A stretch of 64,000 nucleotides of DNA, taken from assembly GCA_963801055.1 (NCBI GenBank), contig CAWDDE010000001.1, positions 62,001 to 126,000 on the forward strand, in the 5' to 3' direction. Source of the DNA: DASUPK01 sp963801055. Its GTDB lineage: Bacteria > Actinomycetota > Thermoleophilia > Solirubrobacterales > 70-9. Position numbers and translations under genes: made by a program. Shown here in pieces: positions 33,259 to 42,619 of this stretch; position 1 is the first letter of the stretch; each line of letters opens with the position of its first letter. Below the pieces are notes generated by a model. That model saw only the letters and a list, made by a program, of their open reading frames with translations, was not told where the DNA came from and did no database searches.

Positions 33259-35178
33259 GTGACGATCCAGCTCAGCGGGGCCGCCAGGGCAAGCCTCGAC
33301 GCGATCTGCGATACGTTCGTTCCCGGCGAGAACGGCCTGCCCTCGGCGACGGAGATCGGCGTGCCCGAGGTGATCCTGGGGGCGATGGGCGCCAACCCGA
33401 GCGCGGAGGTCCGTGATGGGTTCGCCGGGCTGATCGAGGGCTGGGACGCGGAGTTCTCCTCGTTCTCCCGTGAGAAGCGCGAGGCGGCGCTGCTGTCCTG
33501 GTGCGACTCGGATGACGTCATGCAGCGCGCCGCCTTCCAGGCGCTCCGCAAGCTGACGATGGTCTTCTACTACACGGTCCCCTGGCAGGGCGAGGGCAAG
33601 AACCCCATCGATGAGGCCATCGGCTACCCCGGGCCGCACGGTCAGCTCGACGACGCCCCCAAGAAGACGATCGAGCCTCTCGCGGTCAGCGAGGACACGG
33701 AACTCGACTGCGACGTGGTCGTAGTCGGCTCGGGCGCCGGCGGAGGCGTGGCCGCCGGGGTGCTCGCCAAGGCTGGCCTGGACGTGGTGGTGGTCGAGGC
33801 TGGCGGCTACTTCAGCGAGGAGGACTTCGACGGCGCCGAGCTCGACGGGTATGTGCGGCTCTACCTCGGCGGGGGCGGCGTGCCGACCCCGGATCAGAGC
33901 ATCGGCCTGCTGGCCGGCTTTTGCCTGGGCGGCGGCACCACCGTCAACTACACCTGGTGTTTCCGCCCGCCCGACCACGTTCGCCAGGATTGGAACGCGC
34001 GTTTCGGCCTCGACGACTGGATGGGCAAGGACTTCGACGAGAGCCTGGACGCGGTCTGGGATCGCATCCACGTCAACTCCGAGAACAGCATGCCCTCGCT
34101 CCGCGACGAGCGCTTCCGGGAGGGCCTCGCGAAGCTCGGCTGGGACTCCCAGGTGATGCAGCGGAACGCGGTCGGCTGCCGGGAGGACATCTGCGGTCAG
34201 TGCCACTACGGCTGCCCGATCGGCGCCAAACAGTCCACCTTCAAGACCTGGCTCCAGGACGCCTACGACGCCGGCGCCCGGATCGTCGTCAACGCTCCGG
34301 TCGAGCGAGTGCTGATCGAGGGGGGCGAGGCGAAGGGCGTCGAGGCGGCGACGATGGACGGGCACAAGCTCACCGTCCGCGCCCGCGCGGTCGCCGCGGC
34401 GGCCGGTGCGATCAACACCCCGGCGCTGCTCGTCCGCTCCGGTCTCGACAACCCGAACGTCGGCAAGAACCTGATGATCCATCCGGTGCTGCTGGTCTGG
34501 GCGATGTTCGAGCGGGAGGTGCTGCCGTGGACCGGCGTCTTCGGCTCGACCTTCTGCGACGAGTTCCTGGACATGGGGGAGGGGTATGGCGTCAAGTACA
34601 TGCACGCCTCGGCGCACCCCTCCGACCTCGCCGTCTTCGCCCCGTGGCGCGGCGCGAGCGATCACGCCGAGCTGATGCAGAGCCTGCGCTACACGGGCGG
34701 TTTCGGGATTCTGCAGCGGGCGCGCGACGCCGGCGAGGTGGTGGTCGGCCCCGACGGACTGCCCGTCCCGGTCTGGACCCTCTCGGCCTTCGACCGGGAC
34801 GTGATGCGCAAGGGCCTCGACGGGATGGCGCAGATCCTGGAGGCCGGCGGCGCCCGGCGGATGTACACCTCGCACGCCGGCTGGGTCTCCTACGACCCGG
34901 GCAACGGCGGGCGGGAGCAGATGCTGAAGGCGGCCGACGACTACGGGTGGGGACCTGCCCAGGTGACTCTGGGCTCGTTCCACCTGATGGGGACCGCCCA
35001 TATGGGCGCCTCCAAGGGGAGCACCGTCTGCGATCCGACCGGCGAGGCGTGGGACGCGAAGAACCTCTTCGTCGTCGACGGCGCCGTGCTCCCCACGGCG
35101 CTGGGGGTGAACCCGATGATCACGATCGAGGCCGCGGCCCACAAGATCGCCCGCGGGATGGCGGCGAAGCTGGCTTAG
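33259..35178 (+). CDS. GMC oxidoreductase with fused gluconate-dehydrogenase-subunit-3-like domain
   Basis: This 639-residue protein has two parts. Residues 1-145 carry LDAICDTFVPGENG and FYYTVPWQGEGKN, like the separate small subunit at 569-964. From about residue 150 there is a GMC flavoprotein domain with VVVVGSGAGGGVAAGVLAKA (FAD), GFCLGGGTTVNYTW, a cysteine cluster CREDICGQCHYGCPIGAKQS near 310 and the C-terminal active-site region FHLMGTAHMGAS and GVNPMITIEAAAHK. It starts at GTG with GAGGAAAG upstream. It is probably an alcohol or aryl-alcohol dehydrogenase feeding the aldehyde dehydrogenase downstream. Confidence 0.87.
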   Translation: MTIQLSGAARASLDAICDTFVPGENGLPSATEIGVPEVILGAMGANPSAEVRDGFAGLIEGWDAEFSSFSREKREAALLSWCDSDDVMQRAAFQALRKLTMVFYYTVPWQGEGKNPIDEAIGYPGPHGQLDDAPKKTIEPLAVSEDTELDCDVVVVGSGAGGGVAAGVLAKAGLDVVVVEAGGYFSEEDFDGAELDGYVRLYLGGGGVPTPDQSIGLLAGFCLGGGTTVNYTWCFRPPDHVRQDWNARFGLDDWMGKDFDESLDAVWDRIHVNSENSMPSLRDERFREGLAKLGWDSQVMQRNAVGCREDICGQCHYGCPIGAKQSTFKTWLQDAYDAGARIVVNAPVERVLIEGGEAKGVEAATMDGHKLTVRARAVAAAAGAINTPALLVRSGLDNPNVGKNLMIHPVLLVWAMFEREVLPWTGVFGSTFCDEFLDMGEGYGVKYMHASAHPSDLAVFAPWRGASDHAELMQSLRYTGGFGILQRARDAGEVVVGPDGLPVPVWTLSAFDRDVMRKGLDGMAQILEAGGARRMYTSHAGWVSYDPGNGGREQMLKAADDYGWGPAQVTLGSFHLMGTAHMGASKGSTVCDPTGEAWDAKNLFVVDGAVLPTALGVNPMITIEAAAHKIARGMAAKLA

Positions 35179-35214
35179 AGACCTGATTTCAATTTTCGGA
35201 AGGAGTTCACTGAG

Positions 35215-36681
35215 ATGGCGACGGCGACGAAGAGCAAGGTGGGCGAGAAGAAGATGCTGATCGGAGGTTCCTTGCAGGGTTCCTCGGACGGTAAGACCTT
35301 CGAGAGCCTCGACCCGGCGAACGGCGAGCCGCTCGCCACCGTGCCTGAGGCGACCGCGAAGGACGTCGACGCGGCGGTCGCCGCGGCGCGCACTGCATTC
35401 GAGTCCGAAGAGTGGTCGGGCCTGCCGCCGGCGGCCCGCGCCAAGATGCTCTGGCGGGTCGGCGAGCTGATCGACGAGAACATGGCCGAGCTCGTGGAGC
35501 TCGAGACGCGCGATCAGGGCAAGCCGATCGGGATCTCGAAGGTCGTCATACCCGGAGTCGCCGAGCACTTCCGCTACTACGCCGGCTGGGTGACCAAGAT
35601 CGAGGGCGAGACCCCTCCGGTCTCGATCCCGGGCGTCTTCCACTACACGCTGCGCGAGCCGATCGGTGTCTGCGCACTGATCATCCCCTGGAACTTCCCG
35701 ACCAACATCGCGAGCTGGAAGATCGCCCCGGCACTCGCCTGCGGCAACACGGCGGTGATCAAGCCGGCGGAGCAGGCCCCGCTCACCACGATCCGGCTGG
35801 GCGAGCTGATCCAGGAGGCGGGCGTCCCCGATGGCGTGCTCAACGTCGTCACCGGCGGCCCCGCCGTGGGACAGGCGCTCGCCAATCACGATGACGTCGA
35901 CAAGATCTCCTTCACCGGATCGACCGAGGTCGGTCGCGAGATCGTCCGCGCCTCCGCCGGCAACCTGAAGAAGGTGAGCCTCGAGCTCGGGGGCAAGGCG
36001 CCGACTGTGATCCTCGACGACGCCGACATCGATGCAGCAGTCGGCGGCAACCTGCAGGGCGCCTTCCTCAACGCCGGTCAGGTCTGTGTCGCCTACGCCC
36101 GGTTCTTCGTCGACGCGAAGCGCGCCGACGAGTTCGCCGAGAAGGCGGCCGCCGCCTCCGAGGGGATGAAGATGGGCCCCGGGATCGAGGAGTCCACCCA
36201 GCTCGGCCCGGTGATCAGCGAGGAGCACCTGAAGAGGGTGGACGGCTACGTCAAGTCCGGCAAGGAGGAGGGCGCCGACCTGGTCACCGGCGGCGAGCGT
36301 GCTGACGGCGACCTGGCCTCGGGCTTCTTCTACAAGCCGACGATCTTCAACAGCGTCAAGGATGAGATGAAGATCGCCCGTGAGGAGATCTTCGGCCCGG
36401 TGATCTCGATCCTGCCCTACGAATCCGAGGACGAGCTGGCAGCCCGAGCCAACAACACGCAGTACGGCCTCGGGGCCTCGGTTTGGACGCGCGACGTCGC
36501 CCGCGCGCACCGCATGGCCGCGGCGATCCGGGCGGGCACGATCTGGATCAACATGCCGAACCCGGTCGACGCTGTCGCCCCCTGGGGCGGGTTCAAGTCA
36601 AGCGGCTGGGGCCGCGAGATGGGCAAGGACGCGATCGAGCTCTACACCGAGAAGAAGAGCGTCTGGACCTCGCTGCGCTAG
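35215..36681 (+). CDS. NAD(P)-dependent aldehyde dehydrogenase
   Basis: The 488-residue product is a full-length ALDH: PWNFPTNIASWKIAPALACG near residue 160, the cofactor motif FTGSTEVGREIV near 236, the base in SLELGGKAPTVIL near 258, the catalytic Cys in LNAGQVCVAYARFF near 292, and EEIFGPVISILPY near 390. GGAAGGAG precedes the ATG. It follows the GMC gene by 36 bases in the same direction, which suggests sequential oxidation of an alcohol to an aldehyde and then to an acid. The gene converges with the mdlC-like gene 4 bases further on. Confidence 0.88.
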   Translation: MATATKSKVGEKKMLIGGSLQGSSDGKTFESLDPANGEPLATVPEATAKDVDAAVAAARTAFESEEWSGLPPAARAKMLWRVGELIDENMAELVELETRDQGKPIGISKVVIPGVAEHFRYYAGWVTKIEGETPPVSIPGVFHYTLREPIGVCALIIPWNFPTNIASWKIAPALACGNTAVIKPAEQAPLTTIRLGELIQEAGVPDGVLNVVTGGPAVGQALANHDDVDKISFTGSTEVGREIVRASAGNLKKVSLELGGKAPTVILDDADIDAAVGGNLQGAFLNAGQVCVAYARFFVDAKRADEFAEKAAAASEGMKMGPGIEESTQLGPVISEEHLKRVDGYVKSGKEEGADLVTGGERADGDLASGFFYKPTIFNSVKDEMKIAREEIFGPVISILPYESEDELAARANNTQYGLGASVWTRDVARAHRMAAAIRAGTIWINMPNPVDAVAPWGGFKSSGWGREMGKDAIELYTEKKSVWTSLR

Positions 36682-36685
36682 CCCG

Positions 36686-38356
36686 CTACCGGTCCGCCGC
36701 GTAGTGCTCCGCGGGCTTGCCCGAGGGCTCGTCGCGGGTGCCGGCCACCGCGGCGTCGATCAGGGTGGGAGCGCCTGAGGCGAGCGCCTCGGAGACCGCT
36801 GCTGACAGCTCCTCGGTGCTGTCGGCGGACCGAGCCGCGGTGCCAAGGGACCGCGCCAGGCCGATGAAGTCGATCTCCGGATCGCTCAGATCCATGCCGA
36901 CGTAGCCGTCGCCGCCGCCGCCCGAGACGACCCGGTCGACGCCGCGCTTGCAGGCCGCGTACTCGCGGTTGTTCATCACGACCAGGACCAGCGGCACGTC
37001 GTAGTGGGCCGCCGACCAGAGGCCCTGGATGGTGTACATCGCCGTCCCATCGCCGACCACGGAGACCACGGGGCGGTCAGGCTTCGCCATCTTCACACCG
37101 ATCCCGGCGCCGAGCGCCCAGCCCAGCGCCCCGCCGACGGAGTGGTGGTAGCTGCCGGGGCGGTCCGCAGCGAAGACGCGGCGGACCTCGAGGCCGGTGG
37201 TAATCGCCTCCTCGATCATGATCGTGTCATCGGGCAGGCCCGCCACCAGCGCCTCGGCGGCCCCGGTCGTGTCCATCCGCTCGCCGGTGGAGGCGGGAGG
37301 GGCGCTCGGGCGCGACCGGTCGCCATGCTCGCTCTTCGCGGCCGCGATCCGGGCCTCGGCCTCGGGACAGTGGCCCACCGTCAGCCGGGTCAGGGCCCGG
37401 ATCGTCGGGCCAATGCCGCCCTGGAGCGCGATCTCGGCCGGGTAGTTGCGGCCGAGCTCGGTCCGGTCCGCGTCGAGCTGCAGGATCCGGGTCCGATCGG
37501 GGATTGGGGTCGCCTCGGTGTAGTAATGGGCCGAGAAGGCGTGGCTGCCGATCAGGAAGGCGACGTCGTGCTCGGCCAGCTTCTCGCGGATGAGCTGGTC
37601 GACCGGCGGCAGCATCCCTGCGGAGAGCGGGTGAGTCGCCGGGAAGTCCACGCAGTCGTACATCGGCTCGTGGAAAACCGTCGCGCCCAGCGACTCCGCC
37701 AACGCGACCAGGTCCTCGACTGCGCCGGCCCGACCGACGCCGTCGCCCGCCACGATCGCCGGGGCACCGGCGGCGAGCAGAGCCTCGGCGAGCTGCTCGA
37801 CCCCCTCGGCGACGCCGAGCTCCTGCACCTCGGTGCGAGCCGGGAGCGGATCGTCCCACTCCTCCTCGAGCACGTCGACGGGTATAGAGACCATCACCGG
37901 CCCGGTCGGCGGAGTCTGGGCGAGCAGGAAGGCGCGTCGCATCAGCGTCGGCAGGTCGGCGACCTGATTCACCTCGACCGCGTCCTTGAAGGCCCCCTGG
38001 GCGAGCGCCAGCAGGTTCCCGCCGAGCATCGGGTCATGGATCAGGTGGCGGCGGTCCTGCTGCCCGACTGTGACCACCATCGGCGTGCGGGCCCGCCGGG
38101 CGTTGAGCATGTTCGCCAGGCCGTGGGCGAGTCCCGCAGCGATGTGGAGGTTGAGGAACGAGGGCCGGCCCGTCGCCCGGGCGTAGCCATCCGCCATCGA
38201 GACCGCGGTGCCCTCGTGCAACCCGAGGAAATACTGGAACTCCGGCACCCGGGCGAGCTCATCCATGAAGGGGAGCTCGGTCGTGCCCGGGTTGCCGAAG
38301 ACTCGATCGACGCCCTCGCTCTGGGCCAGCTCGATCAGTCGCCTCGCTGCCTTCAC
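36686..38356 (-). CDS. mdlC: thiamine-diphosphate-dependent decarboxylase, benzoylformate decarboxylase-like
   Basis: The start GTG at 38356 lies 4 bases after the stop of the upstream aldehyde dehydrogenase, giving 556 residues; an upstream in-frame extension inside that gene is not homologous. The N-terminal cofactor glutamate is in FGNPGTTELPFMDEL near residue 24, NLHIAAGLAHGLANMLNARR near 75 includes the His position used in benzoylformate decarboxylases, and VVSVVGDGTAMYTIQGLW near 435 is the thiamine-diphosphate/Mg motif with NN near 463. It probably turns an aryl 2-oxoacid into an aldehyde, then oxidised by the adjacent dehydrogenase. Another aryl or alkyl 2-oxoacid substrate is possible. 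Confidence 0.75.
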   Translation of the reverse strand: MKAARRLIELAQSEGVDRVFGNPGTTELPFMDELARVPEFQYFLGLHEGTAVSMADGYARATGRPSFLNLHIAAGLAHGLANMLNARRARTPMVVTVGQQDRRHLIHDPMLGGNLLALAQGAFKDAVEVNQVADLPTLMRRAFLLAQTPPTGPVMVSIPVDVLEEEWDDPLPARTEVQELGVAEGVEQLAEALLAAGAPAIVAGDGVGRAGAVEDLVALAESLGATVFHEPMYDCVDFPATHPLSAGMLPPVDQLIREKLAEHDVAFLIGSHAFSAHYYTEATPIPDRTRILQLDADRTELGRNYPAEIALQGGIGPTIRALTRLTVGHCPEAEARIAAAKSEHGDRSRPSAPPASTGERMDTTGAAEALVAGLPDDTIMIEEAITTGLEVRRVFAADRPGSYHHSVGGALGWALGAGIGVKMAKPDRPVVSVVGDGTAMYTIQGLWSAAHYDVPLVLVVMNNREYAACKRGVDRVVSGGGGDGYVGMDLSDPEIDFIGLARSLGTAARSADSTEELSAAVSEALASGAPTLIDAAVAGTRDEPSGKPAEHYAADR

Positions 38357-38360
38357 CGGG

Positions 38361-39824
38361 CTAGATCGGGTACTCGCGCGGCTGGCCCATGACCATCGTC
38401 CAGTGAATGTCCGTGAACTCCTCGAGCGCCGCGGCGCCGCCGAACCGGCCCCAGCCGCTCTCCTTGACTCCGCCGAAGGGCATCTGTGGCTCGTCGTGGA
38501 CGGTCGAGTTGTTGACGTGGCAGATGCCGCTCTCAATCCGCTGCGCGACCTCGAGCGCGGTCGGGATGTCGCGGCTGAACACGGCGCCCGCGAGGCCGTA
38601 GTTCGTGTCGTTGGCGGTGGCGATCGCTTCGTTCACGTCCGAGTACTCCAGGATCGGGACGATCGGGCCGAACGACTCCTCCGAGTAGACCCGCATCTCC
38701 GGAGTCACCTTGGTGAGCACGGTCGGCTTGTAGCAGGGGCCCTCGGCCTCGCCGCCGGTCTTCACCTCGGCCCCCTTCGCGACGGCGTCGTCGACTAGCT
38801 CGGTGACGTGCTGCAGATGGGCCTTGTTGATCAGCGGCCCGATCATCGTCTCGGGGCTGGTCGGGTCGCCGACCGTCATCGCGCTCGCCTTCGACACCAG
38901 TCCGTCCGTGAACTCGCCGGCCACCTTGTTGTCGACGATGATCCGCTCTGTCGCCATGCAGATCTGGCCCGAGTGCATGAAGGCGCCGAAGTTGGCCGCG
39001 TTCACCGCCTCGTCGAGGTCGGCGTCGGCCATTACGATCATCGGCGCCTTGCCGCCCAGCTCGAGCAGGCACTTCTTCAGATGCGCGCCGCACTTCTCGG
39101 CGATCATCTTCCCGACCTTCGTGGAGCCGGTGAAGTTGATCCGCCGGGTGCCCGGATGGGCGATCAGCGCCTCGACCACCTCGGGGGCGTCGCCGGGATC
39201 GTTGGTCAGGTAGTTGATGACTCCCTCGGGCGCGCCGGCGTCCTGCACGCAGCGAACGACCTGGGCGTGTGTCCGGGGGCAGAGCTCGGAGCCCTTCAGG
39301 ATCACGGTGTTGCCGTAGCCGAGCGGGGTCGCGATCGCCCGGGTGCCGAGGATCACCGGGGCGTTCCACGGCGCTATGCCGACCACGACGCCCGCGGGCT
39401 GGCGGCGAGCAAGGGCCATCGCGCCGGGGATGTCGGACGGGATCACCTGGCCGGTGACCGCATAGGCCTGGGCGCCGGCCTCACGCATCATCCCGCTGGC
39501 GAGCTGGCAGTTGAACATCCCCCAGCCGAAGGTGCCCCCGGTCTCCTCGGTGACGATCGCGGCGATCTCCTCGGCCCGCTCCTGGATCAGGTCGGCGGCC
39601 TTGAGCAGGACCGCACGGCGCGCGGCCGGCGGGCCGAAGCCCCAGGCCTCGAAGGCGTCCTGCGCGGCTTTCACCGCGGCGTCGACGTCGTCGGGCCCCG
39701 CGGCTGCGGCGCGACCGACCGTCTCCTCCGTATACGGGTTGGTCTGCTCAATCTCCTTGCCGGACTTCGCCCCGACCCACTCCCCGCCGATCAGAAGGTT
39801 CTGCTCTGCCACCGCGACCGCCAT
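38361..39824 (-). CDS. NAD(P)-dependent aldehyde dehydrogenase (benzaldehyde dehydrogenase-like)
   Basis: This 487-residue ALDH has GIAPWNAPVILGTRAIATPL near residue 150, the cofactor motif FTGSTKVGKMIA, the base in LLELGGKAPMIVM near 255, the catalytic cysteine in MHSGQICMATERIIV near 290, and EESFGPIVPILEY near 385. The reading AERSVAT-type of the plus strand is only its shadow. It precedes the decarboxylase gene by 4 bases, forming a two-gene operon consistent with aryl 2-oxoacid to aldehyde to acid. Its benzoate-type product could enter the aromatic pathways of the window. Confidence 0.87.
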   Translation of the reverse strand: MAVAVAEQNLLIGGEWVGAKSGKEIEQTNPYTEETVGRAAAAGPDDVDAAVKAAQDAFEAWGFGPPAARRAVLLKAADLIQERAEEIAAIVTEETGGTFGWGMFNCQLASGMMREAGAQAYAVTGQVIPSDIPGAMALARRQPAGVVVGIAPWNAPVILGTRAIATPLGYGNTVILKGSELCPRTHAQVVRCVQDAGAPEGVINYLTNDPGDAPEVVEALIAHPGTRRINFTGSTKVGKMIAEKCGAHLKKCLLELGGKAPMIVMADADLDEAVNAANFGAFMHSGQICMATERIIVDNKVAGEFTDGLVSKASAMTVGDPTSPETMIGPLINKAHLQHVTELVDDAVAKGAEVKTGGEAEGPCYKPTVLTKVTPEMRVYSEESFGPIVPILEYSDVNEAIATANDTNYGLAGAVFSRDIPTALEVAQRIESGICHVNNSTVHDEPQMPFGGVKESGWGRFGGAAALEEFTDIHWTMVMGQPREYPI

Positions 39825-39883
39825 CTCTCTCTCCTCAACTCGAAGTCTTCCGGCCCGCCGATCGGCAGGCAGGGGTTCAATAG

Positions 39884-39897
39884 GTCATATTGTCATA
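39884..39897 (-). promoter_or_regulatory. direct repeat upstream of the aldehyde dehydrogenase/decarboxylase operon
   Basis: On the minus strand TATGAC-AA-TATGAC is a direct repeat with an 8-base period, 60 bases before the aldehyde dehydrogenase start and inside a local AT-rich patch of GC-rich DNA. It may be a regulator site or part of a promoter. The 39825-39956 stretch contains nothing else I can name. Confidence 0.3.
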
Positions 39898-39956
39898 CGT
39901 GATCTGCGGGTCGCGAGAAAGGGTCCGGGGCCCGGATGGTTGCTGGCCGAACGGCC

Positions 39957-40106
39957 TCAGGCGCTGACGGGCTCGCCGCGCGCCTCAGTCTCTGACTCGA
40001 CCGGTCCGTCGCTGGGATCGTCCTCCGGCGGAAGCTCGCCGCCGCGCTCGGTGCAGGCGATCAGCTCGTCCCGTGCCTTGTCCTTCGCGATGAAGCCGGA
40101 CTTCAT
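39957..40106 (-). CDS. small hypothetical protein, possibly frameshifted at its N-terminus
   Basis: From ATG 40106 the reading gives 49 residues starting MKSGFIAKDKARDELIACTE and ending in an acidic tail. One base out of frame upstream, ATG 40144 gives MSERDYL, and joining the two by a single-base change around 40120 gives MSERDYLxRGYFGMKSGF, which looks like one coherent protein of about 62 residues. I do not recognise it. The composition (charged, one Cys, no membrane segment) suggests a small cytoplasmic protein. The open frame to 40286 adds Arg/Pro-rich shadow sequence. The evidence that it is expressed is weak. Confidence 0.35.
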   Translation of the reverse strand: MKSGFIAKDKARDELIACTERGGELPPEDDPSDGPVESETEARGEPVSA

Positions 40107-40217
40107 GCCGAAGTAACCGCGCTCAGGTAGTCGCGCTCGGACATGGCGGAAGGGGTACGGGGGTGCAGGCCTCGGGCGGGGCCAACGGGGAGATCGCGGC
40201 CGATACGACCATCTCGT

Positions 40218-40230
40218 TAGCCTTGGCGCG
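40218..40230 (+). promoter_or_regulatory. -10-like element for a leaderless metE transcript
   Basis: TAGCCT (40218-40223) is followed by exactly 7 bases and then the metE ATG, with no purine-rich ribosome site between. The same TANNNT-N7-start layout is seen at several other genes in the window. I see no S-adenosylmethionine or cobalamin riboswitch in the preceding 90 bases. Confidence 0.45.
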
Positions 40231-42603
40231 ATGGCGCTCTCCAACGTCTCCGGCTTCCCCCGCATCGGCCGCAACCGCGAGCTCAAGTTCGCGACGGAGG
40301 GCTACTGGCGCGGCCAGACCTCGGCGGAGGAGCTGGCCGAGACCGCGAAGGCGATCCGGGTCGAGAACTGGAAGCTGATGCAGGACGCCGGGATCGACCT
40401 GATCCCCTCCAACGACTTCTCCTATTACGACCAGGTGCTCGACACGATCGCGCTTGTCGGCGCCGTCCCCGAGCGCTACGACTGGGGTGGGGGCCAGGTC
40501 GACCTGGACACCTATTTCGCGATGGCGCGCGGCCGGCAGACCGACGAGGTCGACGTCACTGCGATGGAGATGACCAAGTGGTTCGACACGAACTACCACT
40601 ACATCGTCCCCGAGCTGGGCCCCGAAACGAAGTTCTCGCTGTCGGGCTCGAAGCCATTCGACGAGCACGCCGAGGCGATGGAGGAGGTCGGGATCGACAC
40701 GGTCCCGGTGCTGATCGGCCCGGTCAGCTTCCTGCTGCTCTCCAAGCCGGCCGAGGGCACGCCTGAGCGCTTCGACCGAGTAGATCTGGTGGAAGACCTC
40801 GTCGAGGTCTACGGCGAGGTGATCGAGAGGCTGGCCGAGCAGGGCGCCACCTGGGTGCAGTTCGATGAGCCTTGCTTCGTCCAGGACCGGTCCGAGAAGG
40901 AGCTCGACGCCCTGCGGCTGGCATACGAGGAGCTCTGCAAGGTCCACGAGCGTCCGCGCGTCCTGGTCAAGACCTACTTCGACCACGTCGGGGATGCCTA
41001 CGGCATCCTGCGCGATCTGCCGATCGAGGGCGTCGGCCTGGACTTCACCGGCAACGTGCACGGTGACCTGCTCTCTCCGGATGTTCACGTGCACGGCGGC
41101 CGCCACAACGCCGAGTTCATCGCCAACCAGGAGGGACTTGGCGATCAGTGGCTCTTCGCCGGCATCGTCGACGGGCGGAACGTCTGGATCAACCACCTCG
41201 AGCACTCGCTCGACGCGCTGGAGGGCCTCCAGAGCCGCACCGGCCAGCTCGTCGTCTCGACTAGCTGTTCCCTGCTTCATACGCCGATCGATCTCGATGC
41301 CGAGCCCTCGGGGATAGACGCGGACCTCGATGACGAGATGCGCTCCTGGATGGCCTTCGCCGTCCAGAAGGTCGGTGAGGTCGCGACCCTGGCGAAGGGC
41401 ATGGGGGAGGGCCGTGACGCGATCGCGGACCCGCTCGATGCCAATGACCGCGCCCGCGACTCCAGGCGCGAATCAGAACGCACCAGGAACGCCGAGGTGC
41501 GCGCGCGGATCGAGTCACTCGACCAGGAGGACGATCAGCGAACGAGTCCCTTCGAGGAGCGCAGGCAGGCGCAGCGCGCCCGGATCGACATACCGGAGCT
41601 CTTCCCCTCGACCACGATCGGCTCCTATCCGCAGACGGACGAGATACGTCAGACGCGGATGAAGCTGAAGAAGGGCGAGATCGACTGGCTCACCTACAAA
41701 GAGGCGATGGAGAGGGAGATCGAGAAGGTCGTCCGCTTCCAGGAGGACGTCGGCCTCGACGTGCTAGTGCACGGTGAGCCGGAGCGCAACGACATGGTCC
41801 AGTACTTCGGCGAACAGATGGAGGGCTACGTCTTCACCGAGAACGCCTGGGTGCAGTCCTACGGCTCGCGGTACGTGCGGCCGCCGATCATCTTCGGTGA
41901 CGTGCTCCGGCCGTCGCCGATGACCGTCGACTGGATCAGCTACGCCCAGTCCCTCACCGAGAAGCCGGTCAAGGGCATGCTCACCGGCCCGGTGACGATG
42001 CTCGAGTGGTCATTCGTTCGTGACGACCAGCCGCTCGCCGACACCTGCAGGCAACTGGCATTGGCGATCCGCGCCGAGGTCGAGGACCTCGAGAAGACGG
42101 GCATCCAGATCATCCAGGTCGACGAGCCGGCGATTCGCGAAGGCCTCCCCCTGCGGCGGGACCGCTGGGACGAGTACCTGACCTGGGCCGTCCACTGCTT
42201 CCGTCTTTCCACGGCGGTCGTCAAGGACGAGACCCAGATCGCGACGCACATGTGTTACTCGGACTTCGGCGACATCCTGGAGCACATCCAGGCCATGGAC
42301 GCTGACGTCAACCTGATCGAGGCGGCCCGCTCCCGGATGGAGTTGCTTCACCACTGGGAGCAGACCGGCTACCGCAACGACATCGGTCCTGGCGTCTACG
42401 ACATCCACTCGCCGCGCGTACCGAGCGTCGAGGAGATCGTCGAGCTGCTGCACGAGGCCGCGCGCGTGCTGCGGCCCGAGCAGATCTGGGTCAACCCGGA
42501 CTGCGGGCTCAAGACTCGCACCTGGGCCGAGGTCGATCCCAGCCTGCGCAACATGGTGCAGGCGGCCAAGCAGCTCCGCGAGGAACTGGTCCCGGCTTCC
42601 TAG
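40231..42603 (+). CDS. metE: cobalamin-independent methionine synthase
   Basis: MetE moves the methyl group of 5-methyltetrahydropteroylglutamate to homocysteine. The 790-residue length and two-barrel layout are standard. The N-terminal domain starts FPRIGRNRELKFATEGYWRG, and the C-terminal domain starts LFPSTTIGSYPQTDEIRQTR near residue 455. Zinc ligands are His and Cys in ATHMCYSDFG near 672, Glu in VNLIEAARS near 692 and Cys in VNPDCGLKTR near 755. A linker of about 55 residues rich in Arg, Asp and Glu (around 400-450) joins the domains. The gene ends at a good terminator. Confidence 0.93.
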   Translation: MALSNVSGFPRIGRNRELKFATEGYWRGQTSAEELAETAKAIRVENWKLMQDAGIDLIPSNDFSYYDQVLDTIALVGAVPERYDWGGGQVDLDTYFAMARGRQTDEVDVTAMEMTKWFDTNYHYIVPELGPETKFSLSGSKPFDEHAEAMEEVGIDTVPVLIGPVSFLLLSKPAEGTPERFDRVDLVEDLVEVYGEVIERLAEQGATWVQFDEPCFVQDRSEKELDALRLAYEELCKVHERPRVLVKTYFDHVGDAYGILRDLPIEGVGLDFTGNVHGDLLSPDVHVHGGRHNAEFIANQEGLGDQWLFAGIVDGRNVWINHLEHSLDALEGLQSRTGQLVVSTSCSLLHTPIDLDAEPSGIDADLDDEMRSWMAFAVQKVGEVATLAKGMGEGRDAIADPLDANDRARDSRRESERTRNAEVRARIESLDQEDDQRTSPFEERRQAQRARIDIPELFPSTTIGSYPQTDEIRQTRMKLKKGEIDWLTYKEAMEREIEKVVRFQEDVGLDVLVHGEPERNDMVQYFGEQMEGYVFTENAWVQSYGSRYVRPPIIFGDVLRPSPMTVDWISYAQSLTEKPVKGMLTGPVTMLEWSFVRDDQPLADTCRQLALAIRAEVEDLEKTGIQIIQVDEPAIREGLPLRRDRWDEYLTWAVHCFRLSTAVVKDETQIATHMCYSDFGDILEHIQAMDADVNLIEAARSRMELLHHWEQTGYRNDIGPGVYDIHSPRVPSVEEIVELLHEAARVLRPEQIWVNPDCGLKTRTWAEVDPSLRNMVQAAKQLREELVPAS

Positions 42604-42619
42604 GCGCTTCCCGCAAGAT

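Noticed and set aside
33232..36510. A 1092-codon open frame on the minus strand opposite the GMC and aldehyde dehydrogenase genes
   Set aside because: It is a shadow caused by high GC at third positions. It is Leu/Arg/Gly/Asp-rich with no motif, and both plus-strand genes are clear.
40145..40230. Riboswitch upstream of metE
   Set aside because: The segment is only about 85 bases long, has no S-adenosylmethionine or B12 consensus pieces, and carries a likely leaderless promoter.
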